A DNA stretch of 64,000 nucleotides from Enterobacter quasihormaechei (GCF_004331385.1 NZ_SJON01000011.1:62001-126000); one strand, 5' to 3'. Numbered from the stretch's first letter, positions 48,917-58,189 are shown. Numbers and translations: made by a program. Notes: generated by a model not told the origin, from the sequence alone.

Positions 48917-50197
48917 TCAGGCGTGGCGTGCGCCGACGGGTAGCTGTTGATTATTAGCAGGCTTAACGATCAGAGTAAGCCATACCGAGGCAAAAAGCGC
49001 TACCCCCATAAAGATGTAAGAGGCCGACGGGCTGCCGGTTGCGCCGTTCAGATAGCCAACAAACCACGAGCCAAAGAATGAACCCAGCGCGCCCATACTG
49101 TTGATCAAGGCCATCGCGCCCCCTGCGACGTTACGCGGCAGCATTTCCGGAATGATGGCAAAGAACGGACCATACGGGGCATACATGGCTGCACCCGCAA
49201 TCACCAGCAGGGTATACGAGGCCCAGAAGTGGTTCGCGCCCACGGCCCAGGAGCCAATGAAGGCAAAAGCAGCGATCAGCAGCAGCGGCCAGACGAACAG
49301 CTTACGGTTTTGCAGCTTGTCCGATGCCCAGGAGACGATAATCATTGCGATGGTCGCAGCCAGATAAGGCACCGATGACAGCCAGCCCACTTCCACCATG
49401 CCAAGGTTTTCACCGCCGCTGCGGATAATCGACGGCAGCCACAGCACAAAGCCGTACACGCCAATACTCCAGGTAAAATACTGCGCGCACAGCAGGATCA
49501 CGTTGCGGGAGCGGAAGGCTTCACCATAGTTACGCACCGCTTTCAGCCCCTGCTGCTCTTTATCCAGTTGTGCCTGAAGTGCAGCCTTTTCGTCCTCTGA
49601 AAGCCATTTCGCCTGGGCTGGCTTATCTTTCACCAGCACCCACCAGCAGAAGGCCCAGATGATTGCGGGAACCCCTTCGATGATGAACATCTCGCGCCAG
49701 CCGAAGGACTGGATCAGGTAGCCGGACACCACCGACATCCACAGCACCGTGACCGGGTTACCGAGTATCAGGAAAGTATTGGCACGTGAACGCTCAGATT
49801 TTGTGAACCAGTTGCTGATGTAAATCAGCATTGCCGGCATCACTGCCGCTTCCACCACGCCGAGAATAAAGCGAATGGCAGCCAGTGCAGGAATGTTATT
49901 CACCACGCCGGTGAGGGAGGCGCAGGCACCCCATAAGATCAGGCAGATGAAAATGAGCTTTCGCACGCTGCGGCGTTCAGCGTAAATCGCGCCGGGGATC
50001 TGGAAGAAGAAATAGCCCAGGAAGAAGAGGGCGCCCAGCAGGGAGGAAACCCCTTTGGTGATCCCGAGGTCTTCGTTGATCCCGGCGGCGGATGCAAAAC
50101 TGAAGTTGGCACGATCAAGGTACGCCAGGCTGTACGTGATAAACACGATGGGCATGATGTACCACCAGCGTTTGACTGCATTGGTCGAACTGTTCAT
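48917..50197 (-). CDS. kguT: MFS transporter, probable 2-ketogluconate permease
   Basis: This is a major facilitator superfamily protein of the anion:cation symporter group that imports sugar acids. The product is 426 residues from the ATG at 50197 (MNSSTNAVKRWWYIMPIVF). The open frame extends 17 codons further without similarity. Twelve membrane segments are predicted. The N-terminal motif SLAYLDRANFSFA and the loop VYAERRSVRKL-type segment are typical of the group, and MLIYISNWFTKSERSRANT is also characteristic. The 2-ketogluconate assignment rests on its position between a PfkB kinase and ghrB, the kguK-kguT-kguD order of Pseudomonas. Other sugar acids are possible. Confidence 0.82.
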   Translation of the reverse strand: MNSSTNAVKRWWYIMPIVFITYSLAYLDRANFSFASAAGINEDLGITKGVSSLLGALFFLGYFFFQIPGAIYAERRSVRKLIFICLILWGACASLTGVVNNIPALAAIRFILGVVEAAVMPAMLIYISNWFTKSERSRANTFLILGNPVTVLWMSVVSGYLIQSFGWREMFIIEGVPAIIWAFCWWVLVKDKPAQAKWLSEDEKAALQAQLDKEQQGLKAVRNYGEAFRSRNVILLCAQYFTWSIGVYGFVLWLPSIIRSGGENLGMVEVGWLSSVPYLAATIAMIIVSWASDKLQNRKLFVWPLLLIAAFAFIGSWAVGANHFWASYTLLVIAGAAMYAPYGPFFAIIPEMLPRNVAGGAMALINSMGALGSFFGSWFVGYLNGATGSPSASYIFMGVALFASVWLTLIVKPANNQQLPVGARHA

Positions 50198-50277
50198 AGG
50201 CTTGCCTCTGTTGTTGAGGTTGTTACCGCCGTTGTCTGTAGGGTACACGGTGGCTTAATTATCTGGTGCGGATTGCT

Positions 50278-50311
50278 GCCCTCACCCTGGACCTCTCCCA
50301 CCGGGAGAGGG
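50278..50311. repeat. Palindromic element directly after kguK
   Basis: GCCCTCACCCTGGACC then CTCTCCC-ACC-GGGAGAG forms a strong hairpin three bases beyond the kguK stop. A related element lies beyond the yiaD stop at 53211-53238. The gap to kguT (117 bases) otherwise holds only its ribosome-binding region. Confidence 0.65.
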
Positions 50312-50314
50312 AAT

Positions 50315-51253
50315 TCAGACGCCGAGCTCTGCTCGTGTCGGTAATCCTTCGCTATCGCCCTGCACCTGGATCGCCAGCGAACCAATTTTGTTGCCCCGCG
50401 CCACGGCCTGCGACAGCGGTTCGCCTTCCAGCAGGGCGCTAATGACTCCGACGGCAAACCCATCGCCCGCGCCCACGGTATCGACCACGTTGTCGACTTT
50501 TACCGCTGCGACAGCGCCTTGCTCACCGTCGGCGGTTTTAAACCACGCGCCGTCGGCACCGGTTTTCAGCACTACAGCTTTTACCCCTCGGTTGAGATAA
50601 AAATCCGCAATGCCTTCCGGCGTGGTCTCGCCAGTGAGGATCATTCCCTCTTTTACGCCCGGCAGTACCCAGTCCGCCTGAAACGCCAGTCGGTTGAGTT
50701 TCTCTACCATCTCCGCTTCGCTTTTCCACAGCACCGGACGAAGGTTCGGATCAAAGGAGATCGTTTTGCCCTGCGCTTTCATCGCCGACGCAGCGTGATC
50801 CAGTAAATCGTACGAACTGGCCGAAAGCGCCGCCGCCACGCCGCTCAGGTGCAGATGGCGCGCGGAAGAGAAATAAGGGGCATGATAATCATCGACGGAG
50901 AGATGGCTTGCTGCTGAGCCTTTGCGGAAATACTCAACGGTGGGATCGGTTCCATTTTCAACTTTCGATTTCAGCTGAAAGCCCGTCGGGAAGCGTCCGT
51001 CGAGCGTGACGCCTGCGGCATCAATGCCCTCTTTTTTCAGCGAGTCGAGAACGAAATGGCCAAAGCTGTCATTGCCCACGCGGCTCACCCAGCCGACATT
51101 CAGCCCCAGCCGCGCAAGGCCGGTAGCGACATTCAGCTCGGCGCCTGCCACGCGTTTGATAAAGTGTTCTACTGCGCTCAGCTCGCCCGTTTCGGTGGCG
51201 ACAAACATCGCCATGGCCTCGCCGATGGTAATAACGTCCAGCGTCTTGTGCAT
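50315..51253 (-). CDS. kguK: PfkB-family sugar kinase, probable 2-ketogluconokinase
   Basis: This is a ribokinase-family (PfkB) carbohydrate kinase of 312 residues. The N-terminal ITIGEAMAMFVA and GAELNVATGLARLG segments bind the sugar. The second PfkB signature DTVGAGDGFAVGVISALL near residue 254 carries the catalytic Asp. It resembles 2-keto-3-deoxygluconate kinases as well as KguK, so the substrate is set by context. It lies three bases after kguE and before a sugar-acid transporter and ghrB, which favours phosphorylation of 2-ketogluconate. An alternative is 2-keto-3-deoxygluconate. Confidence 0.82.
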   Translation of the reverse strand: MHKTLDVITIGEAMAMFVATETGELSAVEHFIKRVAGAELNVATGLARLGLNVGWVSRVGNDSFGHFVLDSLKKEGIDAAGVTLDGRFPTGFQLKSKVENGTDPTVEYFRKGSAASHLSVDDYHAPYFSSARHLHLSGVAAALSASSYDLLDHAASAMKAQGKTISFDPNLRPVLWKSEAEMVEKLNRLAFQADWVLPGVKEGMILTGETTPEGIADFYLNRGVKAVVLKTGADGAWFKTADGEQGAVAAVKVDNVVDTVGAGDGFAVGVISALLEGEPLSQAVARGNKIGSLAIQVQGDSEGLPTRAELGV

Positions 51254-51256
51254 GGT

Positions 51257-52006
51257 TTACTCCTCGCGCAGCAGGTTGACGTAATGGCGGGTGACGGCGG
51301 TGAGATCCGTCCCTTCGAGCGGAAATTCGATACCGCGCGGCGCGTCGGCAGGCAGTTGATTAAGCAGATCCTGCCAGCGAGAATCGGTTTTATCCGGCGC
51401 GACGGCGCGGAACTGCGCCTTATGCGGGACCGCGGCTTTCACGTGAATATAGCTCACGGCGGGTGCCAGCTGACGCGCAGCCTCTTCCGGGGAGTCGCCG
51501 ACCCACAGCCAGTTGCCCATATCGAACGTCAGCGTCACCGGCAGCGCCATCACCCGACAGGCGGCTTTGAAGCGCTGCATCGGGGCGAGCTGCCCGCAGT
51601 CGGTCTGGTCGTTTTCCACCACCAGCGTCATGCCGCTTTCATCCAGCAATGTCCGCAAATCTTCAAGGGGGTGTTTGTCGCTGAAATGACCCAGCGAGAC
51701 CTTAAGCCATAGCGCGTTCAGGATGCTGGCTTCGCGGAGGTAGCGGGGGAGATCCGGGTTGAGCGTGCCGTCGGGCATAAACAGGGGGGCCGGGGCGGAG
51801 TAGCATGCCAGTAAACCCAGCAGCTCAATGGACTCGCCGAGCGCAGGCAGCGCCATTAACTCGTCGCTGCTGAAGAGTTCGCGGCGGATTTCAACGCCAT
51901 CAGCCCCTGCGCCAGCAATAACGGGAAGCATCGCCCGTTGCCCGCCTGCCTGTCGCACCCGATCCGCGCCATACGCGGCGGTGACCACCATTATTTTCCT
52001 GCTCAT
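51257..52006 (-). CDS. kguE: TIM-barrel sugar isomerase/epimerase, KguE-like
   Basis: This protein has the AP endonuclease family 2 / xylose isomerase-like TIM-barrel fold used by sugar epimerases. The product is 249 residues from the ATG at 52006 (MSRKIMVVTAAYGADRV) with GGAG upstream. A longer frame to 52060 would cover the operator palindrome and is unlikely. Putative metal ligands are Glu in DGVEIRRELF, Glu in TLVVENDQTD, Asp and His in TFDMGNWLW and SYIHVKAAV, and Glu in RGIEFPLEG. KguE is the first gene of the Pseudomonas ketogluconate operon, and its exact reaction is not established. Confidence 0.8.
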   Translation of the reverse strand: MSRKIMVVTAAYGADRVRQAGGQRAMLPVIAGAGADGVEIRRELFSSDELMALPALGESIELLGLLACYSAPAPLFMPDGTLNPDLPRYLREASILNALWLKVSLGHFSDKHPLEDLRTLLDESGMTLVVENDQTDCGQLAPMQRFKAACRVMALPVTLTFDMGNWLWVGDSPEEAARQLAPAVSYIHVKAAVPHKAQFRAVAPDKTDSRWQDLLNQLPADAPRGIEFPLEGTDLTAVTRHYVNLLREE

Positions 52007-52045
52007 TTCCTGACTCCAACGCGTAATCGATAGTATTACGCTAGA

Positions 52046-52059
52046 TGGAACCGGTTCCA
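52046..52059. promoter_or_regulatory. Probable operator of the LacI-type regulator
   Basis: TGGAACCGGTTCCA is a perfect 14-bp palindrome 40 bases before kguE. It differs at two symmetric positions from the PtxS operator TGAAACCGGTTTCA of Pseudomonas and has the central CG typical of LacI-family sites. It lies between the regulator gene and the operon it should control. Confidence 0.8.
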
Positions 52060-52108
52060 AAGAAAAGAATGGGATGTTGAATTTATGATCGCTGTCACGA
52101 AGGGGAAA

Positions 52109-53125
52109 TTAGCGAGCGGTAGAGCCGCGAACGATCAGCTCGCCGGAAAAAACCTGCTCGCGTACGGCATCGCGGGTGCCTTCAATACGGCGAACCACTT
52201 GCTCAACCGCGGCATAGCCGATTTGCCAGGTGGGTTGTTTGAGGGTGGTAATGCCCACGCCTGCAAGTTCTGCCCACTCCAGTTCATCAAAGCCGAGTAA
52301 GCCGATGTCGCTGCCCCAGTGCAGGCCGATGCGTTGAAGCGAGCGGGCAACCTGTAGCGTGAGCGCCCCGTTAGCGGAGATCACCGCCTTACGCATTCCC
52401 CGATGGCGGGTATGGAACTGGCGCAGGGTGTTATCCAGCAGCCCGGCTTCGTGCAGGGGAATTTCGGCATTTTCGGCGATCGTGCCGGGATATCGCGCCA
52501 GCGTGGCGCGAAATGCAGCCAGGCGGTCGCGACGGGTGTTAACCATGCCAAGCGGTTCGCTCAGGAACAGAATGGCTTCAAAACCCTGTTCGACAAGGTG
52601 CTCGGTGGCGGTGGTGGCGGCCTGGGTGTTATCCAGCCCGACCACATCGCAGGCAAATTCCGGGATTTTGCGGTCAATAAGCACCATCGGGAGAGACGAT
52701 TGTTGCAGGCGATTTAGCCCCTCTTCGCGCATCCCGACGGCATTGACCACGATCCCTTCCACCTGGTAGCTGCGCAGCAGATCAAGGTAATGCAGCTCCT
52801 GATCAACTTCGTTATTGGTGTTACAGACCAGCGGGGTAAAGCCTTTTTCCCGGCACGCCGCTTCGATGCCGCTGAGTACGTTAACGGAGTAGGGGTTAGT
52901 GATATCGGCGATGATAAGCCCAATCAGGCGGGTGCGACCACGCTTGAGGCCGCGCGCCATCAGGCTGGGACGGTAGTCGAGATCGGCAATGGCCTGTTCG
53001 ATCCGCGCCAGCAGCGCATCGGAAAGCAGGTGTTTCTCGCCGTTGAGGTAGCGCGAAATGCTGGTTTTACCGGTTTTGGCGGCTTTCGCCACGTCGCTGA
53101 TGGTGGCCCGGGCTGGTTTGCTCAT
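52109..53125 (-). CDS. ptxS: LacI-family regulator, PtxS-like
   Basis: This is a LacI/GalR repressor of 338 residues from the ATG at 53125 (MSKPARATISDVAKAAKT). The frame stays open upstream but is unrelated. The helix-turn-helix is ATISDVAKAAKTGKTSISRYLN (residues 7-28), followed by the hinge LDYRPSLMARGLKRGRTRLIG and a periplasmic-binding-like effector domain ending in SGELIVRGSTAR. It lies upstream of kguE in the same direction with 102 bases between, which contain the palindrome. By analogy with PtxS it should release DNA on binding 2-ketogluconate. It could also belong to the GntR (gluconate) branch. Confidence 0.82.
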   Translation of the reverse strand: MSKPARATISDVAKAAKTGKTSISRYLNGEKHLLSDALLARIEQAIADLDYRPSLMARGLKRGRTRLIGLIIADITNPYSVNVLSGIEAACREKGFTPLVCNTNNEVDQELHYLDLLRSYQVEGIVVNAVGMREEGLNRLQQSSLPMVLIDRKIPEFACDVVGLDNTQAATTATEHLVEQGFEAILFLSEPLGMVNTRRDRLAAFRATLARYPGTIAENAEIPLHEAGLLDNTLRQFHTRHRGMRKAVISANGALTLQVARSLQRIGLHWGSDIGLLGFDELEWAELAGVGITTLKQPTWQIGYAAVEQVVRRIEGTRDAVREQVFSGELIVRGSTAR

Positions 53126-53210
53126 CGCTGATTTCCCTGAATTTAGTGAGAATACCTTAGCGGGAAAATCAACGATGGCAAGTGGTTCATGCCGGGGTGT
53201 GCGGTCTGTT

Positions 53211-53238
53211 GCCCTCACCCCGGCCCTCTCCCTCGGGG
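53211..53238. repeat. Palindromic element directly after yiaD
   Basis: GCCCTCACCCCGGCCC then TCTCCCTCGGGG is an imperfect copy of the element after kguK. It starts two bases beyond the yiaD stop and may act as a 3' mRNA hairpin. Confidence 0.6.
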
Positions 53239-53239
53239 A

Positions 53240-53902
53240 TTACTGAATCGGGCTCAACGTAATCTCTACGCGACGGTTTTGCGCTTTACCTTCCGCCGTG
53301 CTGTTGCTGGCGATAGGGTTGGCAGGGCCCATGCCGCTGGTGCGGATGCGGTTTGCTTCAACGCCCTGGGTTATCAGGGAGCTGGCCACGGAATCGGCAC
53401 GCTGCTGAGACAGACGCATGTTCAGATCCTGGCTGCCGGTGCTGTCGGTGTAGCCAATCACGTTCACGGCAGTTTTACTGTACTCTTTCAGTACCGCGGC
53501 CACACCGGTGAGGGTGTTCGCGCCCGCAGGTTTCAGCGTCGCGCTGCTGCTGTCAAAGGTCACGTTGTTTGGCATGTTCAGGATGATATTGTCACCACTG
53601 CGGGTCACGCTCACGCCCGTACCTTTCATTTTGTCACGCAGCTTCGCTTCCTGCACATCCATGTAATACCCTACGCCACCGCCCAGGGCTGCGCCTGCCG
53701 CTGCGCCAATCAGCGCGCCTTTGCCGCGATCCTTCTTGGAGGAGGAGAGCGCGCCAACGCCAGCGCCGACAAGGGAACCAATACCCGCGCCAATACCGGA
53801 TTTACCCGCTTCGCGTTCGCCGGTATAAGGGTTGGTTGTGCAGCCTGAAACAGCCAGTGCGCCGCTTACCAGAGCGGCAATTACGAGTACGCGTTTTTTC
53901 AT
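53240..53902 (-). CDS. yiaD: OmpA-family lipoprotein YiaD
   Basis: YiaD is an outer-membrane lipoprotein with an OmpA-like peptidoglycan-binding domain. In E. coli extra copies suppress a temperature-sensitive bamD defect. The product is 220 residues (219 in E. coli). The signal peptide ends in the lipobox LAVSGC near residue 21, followed by TTNPYTGE. A glycine zipper region (GIGAGIGSLVGAGVGAL and GALIGAAAGAALGGGVGYY) spans about residues 36-80. The OmpA domain follows with VIGYTDSTGSQDLNMRLSQQRADSV and RRVEITLSP. Confidence 0.95.
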   Translation of the reverse strand: MKKRVLVIAALVSGALAVSGCTTNPYTGEREAGKSGIGAGIGSLVGAGVGALSSSKKDRGKGALIGAAAGAALGGGVGYYMDVQEAKLRDKMKGTGVSVTRSGDNIILNMPNNVTFDSSSATLKPAGANTLTGVAAVLKEYSKTAVNVIGYTDSTGSQDLNMRLSQQRADSVASSLITQGVEANRIRTSGMGPANPIASNSTAEGKAQNRRVEITLSPIQ

Positions 53903-54066
53903 CTTATTTCCTTAATCCTTTTTATTCTTTGCCACGACGAACGTGGCAGTGGATTATGACGTCCGAATACGGAGAAAATTCAGTGTATAACTCTGAAATT
54001 TGTCACAAACGATAAACTGCCTCAACGAAAGGCCGTCATACCTGCACGCAACCAGGAGCGCACGCT

Positions 54067-56394
54067 TTGAGCACCTCAACAAAAACCATTCTGACCGCCG
54101 CCCACTGGGGGCCGATGCTGGTCGAAACCGATGGCGACACAGTGCTGTCGTCTCGCGGGGCTTTGCCTTCGCGCCATCTCAACTCTTTACAGACCGTCGT
54201 TCGCGATCAGGTACACAGCAAAACCCGCGTACGCTGGCCGATGGTGCGTAAAGGCTTTCTGGCGTCACCGGATAAACCGCAGGGTGTGCGCGGGCAGGAT
54301 GAGTTCGTTCGCGTGAGCTGGGACGATGCGCTGGCGCTGATCCATACGCAGCATAAACGCATCCGCGACAGCTATGGCCCATCGTCCATTTTTGCCGGCT
54401 CCTATGGCTGGCGCTCGAACGGCGTGCTGCATAAGGCCGCCACCCTGCTGCAACGCTACATGAGCCTGGCCGGGGGTTATACCGGCCATCTGGGTGATTA
54501 CTCAACCGGCGCAGCGCAGGCGATCATGCCTTACGTCGTGGGCGGCAATGAGGTTTATCAGCAGCAGACCAGCTGGCCGCTGGTGCTGGAGCATACCGAC
54601 GTGGTGGTGCTGTGGAGCGCCAACCCGCTCAACACCCTGAAGATTGCCTGGAATGCGTCCGACGAGCAGGGCGTTTCCTACTTCGACGCGCTGCGCAAAA
54701 GCGGCAAGCGCATCATCTGTATCGATCCGATGCGTTCTGAAACCCTGGATTTCTTCGGCGACAGCGCCGAGTGGATCGCGCCCCATATGGGCACCGACGT
54801 GGCGATGATGCTGGGTATTGCGCATACCCTTGTGGAGAACGGCTGGCACGATACGGAATTCCTTACGCGCTGCACCACGGGCTTCGATAAATTTGCCGAC
54901 TACCTGACGGGCCAAACCGACGGTGTTGCCAAAACCGCAGAGTGGGCCGCCGCGGTTTGCGGCGTTGATGCCGTTAAAATCCGCGAACTGGCGGCGTTAT
55001 TCCATAGCAACGTCACGATGCTGATGTCCGGCTGGGGAATGCAGCGCCAGCAGTTTGGCGAGCAAAAACACTGGATGCTCGTGACGCTCGCCGCGATGCT
55101 TGGGCAGATTGGCACGCCCGGCGGCGGTTTTGGGCTTTCCTATCACTTTGCTAACGGCGGTAACCCAACGCGTAAAGCGGCGGTGCTGGCGTCCATGCAG
55201 GGCTCAGTGCAGGGTGGCGTGGACGCGGTGGATAAAATTCCCGTGGCGCGCATTGTTGAGGCTCTGGAGAACCCGGGCGGGTTTTATCAGCACAACGGCC
55301 AGGATCGCCATTTTCCGGATATTAAGTTTGTCTGGTGGGCGGGCGGGGCCAACTTCACCCATCACCAGGATACCAACCGCCTGATCCGCGCCTGGCAGAA
55401 GCCGGAGCTGGTGGTGATCTCGGAGTGCTTCTGGACCGCGTCAGCGAAACATGCCGACATCGTGTTGCCCGCCACGACCTCGTTTGAGCGTAACGATCTC
55501 ACCATGACCGGGGATTACAGCAACCAGCACATGGTGCCGATGAAGCGCGTCGTGGCCCCCCGGGATGAAGCGCGTGATGATTTTGACGTCTTTGCTGACC
55601 TGAGTGAATTATGGGAAGCGGGCGGGCGCGAGCGTTTCACCGAGGGCAAAACGGATCTGCAATGGCTCGAAACGTTTTACCAGATAGCCAGCCAGCGCGG
55701 GGCGGCGCAGGGCGTGACGCTGCCGCCATTTGCTGAATTCTGGGAGGCGAATCAACTCTTCGAAATGCCGGAAAGCGAGCAGAACGCGCGGTTTGTGCGC
55801 TTTGCTGACTTCCGTCGCGACCCGGAAAATCACCCGCTTAAAACCGAGAGCGGGAAGATTGTGATCTACAGCGAACGTATCGCCAGCTTTGGCTACGCGG
55901 ACTGCCCGCCGCACCCGGCATGGCTGGAGCCGGACGAATGGCATGGCAATGCGCAGCCGGGGCAGCTTCAACTGCTGTCTGCCCATCCTGCCCATCGCCT
56001 GCACAGCCAGCTCAACTATTCGGCTCTGCGCGAGCAGTATGCGGTGGCTGGACGCGAGCCGATCGCGCTGAATAGCGATGACGCAAAGGCGCGGGGAATT
56101 AACGACGGCGATCTCGTGCGCGTCTGGAACGCGCGCGGGCAGGTGCTGGCTGGCGCTGTGGTGAGCGACGGGATCCGCCCTGGCGTGTTCTGCATTCATC
56201 AGGGCGCATGGCCGGATCTGGCGCTGGACGAGGGCGGTATTTGTAAGAACGGTGCCGTAAACGTGTTGACCAAAGATCTCCCCAGCTCGAAGCTGGGGAA
56301 TGGCTGCGCGGGGAATACGGCGCTGGCATGGGTGGAGAAATATGAGGGGCCGGCGCTTACCCTTACGGCGTTTGATCCGCCTGCCAGCTCATGA
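54067..56394 (+). CDS. bisC: Biotin sulfoxide reductase
   Basis: BisC is a cytoplasmic molybdopterin enzyme of the DMSO reductase family that reduces biotin sulfoxide and methionine sulfoxide. The product is 775 residues (777 in E. coli) and starts at TTG 54067 ([16 protein letters not shown]). There is no twin-arginine signal peptide, in keeping with a cytoplasmic site. The molybdenum-ligand Ser is expected in [23 protein letters not shown]. Cofactor-binding blocks include [35 protein letters not shown] and [29 protein letters not shown] near the end. It is convergent with yiaC and overlaps its 3' end by 32 bases. Confidence 0.96.
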   Translation: MSTSTKTILTAAHWGPMLVETDGDTVLSSRGALPSRHLNSLQTVVRDQVHSKTRVRWPMVRKGFLASPDKPQGVRGQDEFVRVSWDDALALIHTQHKRIRDSYGPSSIFAGSYGWRSNGVLHKAATLLQRYMSLAGGYTGHLGDYSTGAAQAIMPYVVGGNEVYQQQTSWPLVLEHTDVVVLWSANPLNTLKIAWNASDEQGVSYFDALRKSGKRIICIDPMRSETLDFFGDSAEWIAPHMGTDVAMMLGIAHTLVENGWHDTEFLTRCTTGFDKFADYLTGQTDGVAKTAEWAAAVCGVDAVKIRELAALFHSNVTMLMSGWGMQRQQFGEQKHWMLVTLAAMLGQIGTPGGGFGLSYHFANGGNPTRKAAVLASMQGSVQGGVDAVDKIPVARIVEALENPGGFYQHNGQDRHFPDIKFVWWAGGANFTHHQDTNRLIRAWQKPELVVISECFWTASAKHADIVLPATTSFERNDLTMTGDYSNQHMVPMKRVVAPRDEARDDFDVFADLSELWEAGGRERFTEGKTDLQWLETFYQIASQRGAAQGVTLPPFAEFWEANQLFEMPESEQNARFVRFADFRRDPENHPLKTESGKIVIYSERIASFGYADCPPHPAWLEPDEWHGNAQPGQLQLLSAHPAHRLHSQLNYSALREQYAVAGREPIALNSDDAKARGINDGDLVRVWNARGQVLAGAVVSDGIRPGVFCIHQGAWPDLALDEGGICKNGAVNVLTKDLPSSKLGNGCAGNTALAWVEKYEGPALTLTAFDPPASS

Positions 56395-56803
56395 TCCACG
56401 TCGGGTGTTGGGTATCATCCTGCCAGGCGCTGTCTTCAATGCGAAAACCCTGAGCATGATAGAAATTCACCGCCCGCACGTTTTTCTGATACACCTCCAG
56501 AGTTAAATACGGGTAGTGCTGCTGAACGTGGTTCAGCAGCGCACGCCCGATCCCCCTTCCGATGAACGCCGGGGCGACAAACAACGCCCCCACAAACTGG
56601 GACTGCATGACGCTGATAAAGCCGCGCAGCGTGCCGTTTTCCTCCCAGACCCAGGTTTCGGCGGCGGGAAGGTATTCATCCCGCACCAGCGCTTCGTTCG
56701 CTTTCCAGTAGCCAGCGTCGATAAACGGATGCGCCTCGGTAGTGCTCTCAAGCCACAGTCTAAGGAGCTGAGCAGTATTCTCACTGTGCCATTTGCGGAT
56801 CAT
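56363..56803 (-). CDS. yiaC: GNAT-family N-acetyltransferase YiaC
   Basis: YiaC is a GNAT acetyltransferase reported in E. coli to acetylate protein lysines. The product is 146 residues from the ATG at 56803 ([16 protein letters not shown]), the E. coli length. The acetyl-CoA-binding motif A is [21 protein letters not shown] near residue 78, and the YxxxGF-type motif B is [14 protein letters not shown]. The start lies inside the 3' end of tag (23-base overlap), so tag-yiaC are coupled. The 3' end overlaps bisC in antisense. Confidence 0.92.
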   Translation of the reverse strand: MIRKWHSENTAQLLRLWLESTTEAHPFIDAGYWKANEALVRDEYLPAAETWVWEENGTLRGFISVMQSQFVGALFVAPAFIGRGIGRALLNHVQQHYPYLTLEVYQKNVRAVNFYHAQGFRIEDSAWQDDTQHPTWIMSWQADQTP

Positions 56804-57362
56804 GGTGGCCCTCCGGGTGGCAGATGCAGCCCGTAATATGGTCATTGACCAGCCCGCAGGCCTGCATAAAGGAGTAACAGATGGTGGTGCCCACAAACTT
56901 AAAGCCGCGTTTTTTCAGTGCTTTCGACAGGGCATCCGAGGCGGGGGTCGAGGTTGGGATCTCCGCAAGCGTGGCGGCCCGCGTCACCTTCGGCTCGTTA
57001 TCCACAAACGACCAGACAAATGCTGAGAAGGGTTCGCCGTTTTGCTCCATCGCCAGATAAGCGCGCGCGTTACCAATAATGGCCTGAATTTTACCGCGAT
57101 GGCGGATGATACCGGGGTCCAGAACCAGCCTTTCCACGTCGTCTTCGGTCATGGCGGCCACCGCAGCCGGATCGAACCGGTGGAAGGCATTGCGGTAGTT
57201 CTCACGCTTTTTCAGAACGGTGATCCACGACAGCCCGGCCTGCTGGCCTTCAAGACAAATCATTTCAAACAGTTTTTTACCGTCGGTTTCCGGTACGCCC
57301 CATTCCTTGTCGTGATAATCGATATAAAGCTGGTCCTGGCTTACCCAGCCGCAACGTTGCAT
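56781..57362 (-). CDS. tag: DNA-3-methyladenine glycosylase I
   Basis: Tag excises 3-methyladenine from alkylated DNA as a constitutive base-excision repair step. The product is 193 residues (187 in E. coli). The zinc-binding residues are Cys in MQRCGWV, His in DYHDKEWGVP, and His and Cys near the C-terminus in VNDHITGCICHPEG. The substrate pocket segment SWITVLKKRENYRNAF and the helix-hairpin-helix-like region are present. It starts about 150 bases from the divergent yhjY. Confidence 0.95.
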   Translation of the reverse strand: MQRCGWVSQDQLYIDYHDKEWGVPETDGKKLFEMICLEGQQAGLSWITVLKKRENYRNAFHRFDPAAVAAMTEDDVERLVLDPGIIRHRGKIQAIIGNARAYLAMEQNGEPFSAFVWSFVDNEPKVTRAATLAEIPTSTPASDALSKALKKRGFKFVGTTICYSFMQACGLVNDHITGCICHPEGHHDPQMAQ

Positions 57363-57522
57363 AGGTCATCTCCCTTCCTGATACGGTAAACGCAAAAATT
57401 TCAATCTGCCCGGCTTGACGTGTCTGCTAAAGAGACAATAGTTAATACAGGGCTATACGCCCTAATACCTCTTCGAACAATGACATATATCGCCGAACTC
57501 GGCTCTTTCTGGAGTCGCTTTG

Positions 57523-58065
57523 ATGATGATAAAAATAATCAGTGGTCGCCATGCTGCTTCTGGCCTGGTGGGTGTCTCAGCCTGCCTGCTTATAGGTAAC
57601 ACCGCTTTTGCGTGGCAACAGGAATATATCGTTTCAGATGCACAAAGTAATACGACGGAACGCTATACATGGGACGCCGATCACCAACCTCGTTATGAAG
57701 ATATTCTCGCGGAGCGTATTAACCATTCGCAGAATGCTGCGGGCTTTGCCCTGAACGACCCCTCCGGTTCGGATGCGGAAACCGTTCTGAGCGTTGGCTG
57801 GAATTTTCCCGTGACGGGACATTTCACGACCGGGCCGGTCATGGCATGGCGCTCTGATGGCACGCCTCCCGCAACGGTGATTGCGTATGGCGATACAACC
57901 ACCACGCAGACGCTGACCGACCCCCTCTGGCATGCCAGCGTGAACTCGCTGGGGTGGCGTGTGGATACCCAGTACGGAGATTTACACCCCTGGGCAAAGA
58001 TCAGCTACAACCAGCAGTCGGAGGAAGAATATTTGTATACCCTGGGCTTAAGCGCCAAATTTTAG
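57523..58065 (+). CDS. yhjY: YhjY-like autotransporter-barrel protein with internal deletion
   Basis: YhjY is an outer-membrane protein resembling the translocator barrel of lipase/esterase autotransporters. Its function is unknown. The product is 180 residues from the ATG at 57523 with GGAG upstream. A signal peptide ends near GNTAFA before WQQEYIV. Conserved blocks are TERYTWDADHQPRYEDIL, TLTDPLWHASVNSLGWRVDTQYGDLHPWAKISYNQQ and the terminal YLYTLGLSAKF, with the C-terminal Phe needed for barrel insertion. In E. coli YhjY (about 230 residues, from memory) some 50 residues separate ISYNQQ and YLYT. Here only SEEE remains. The frame is kept, so this looks like an in-frame deletion of several strands. 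It may be non-functional. Confidence 0.8.
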   Translation: MMIKIISGRHAASGLVGVSACLLIGNTAFAWQQEYIVSDAQSNTTERYTWDADHQPRYEDILAERINHSQNAAGFALNDPSGSDAETVLSVGWNFPVTGHFTTGPVMAWRSDGTPPATVIAYGDTTTTQTLTDPLWHASVNSLGWRVDTQYGDLHPWAKISYNQQSEEEYLYTLGLSAKF

Positions 58066-58189
58066 GGTTGTTACTTTTTTAAACGCTGCGGTAACATATT
58101 TAATACAATAATGGCGCGGGTTGTGGCGATAGTGGTCACTCACCTTTAAACCTTTTCTTCTCCGGCAAGGTCGTTCATTCCCGCTTCCA

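Noticed and set aside
53240-53902. yiaD glycine-rich stretch as a sequencing or repeat artefact
   Set aside because: The glycine zipper is a normal part of YiaD-type OmpA lipoproteins and the frame is intact.
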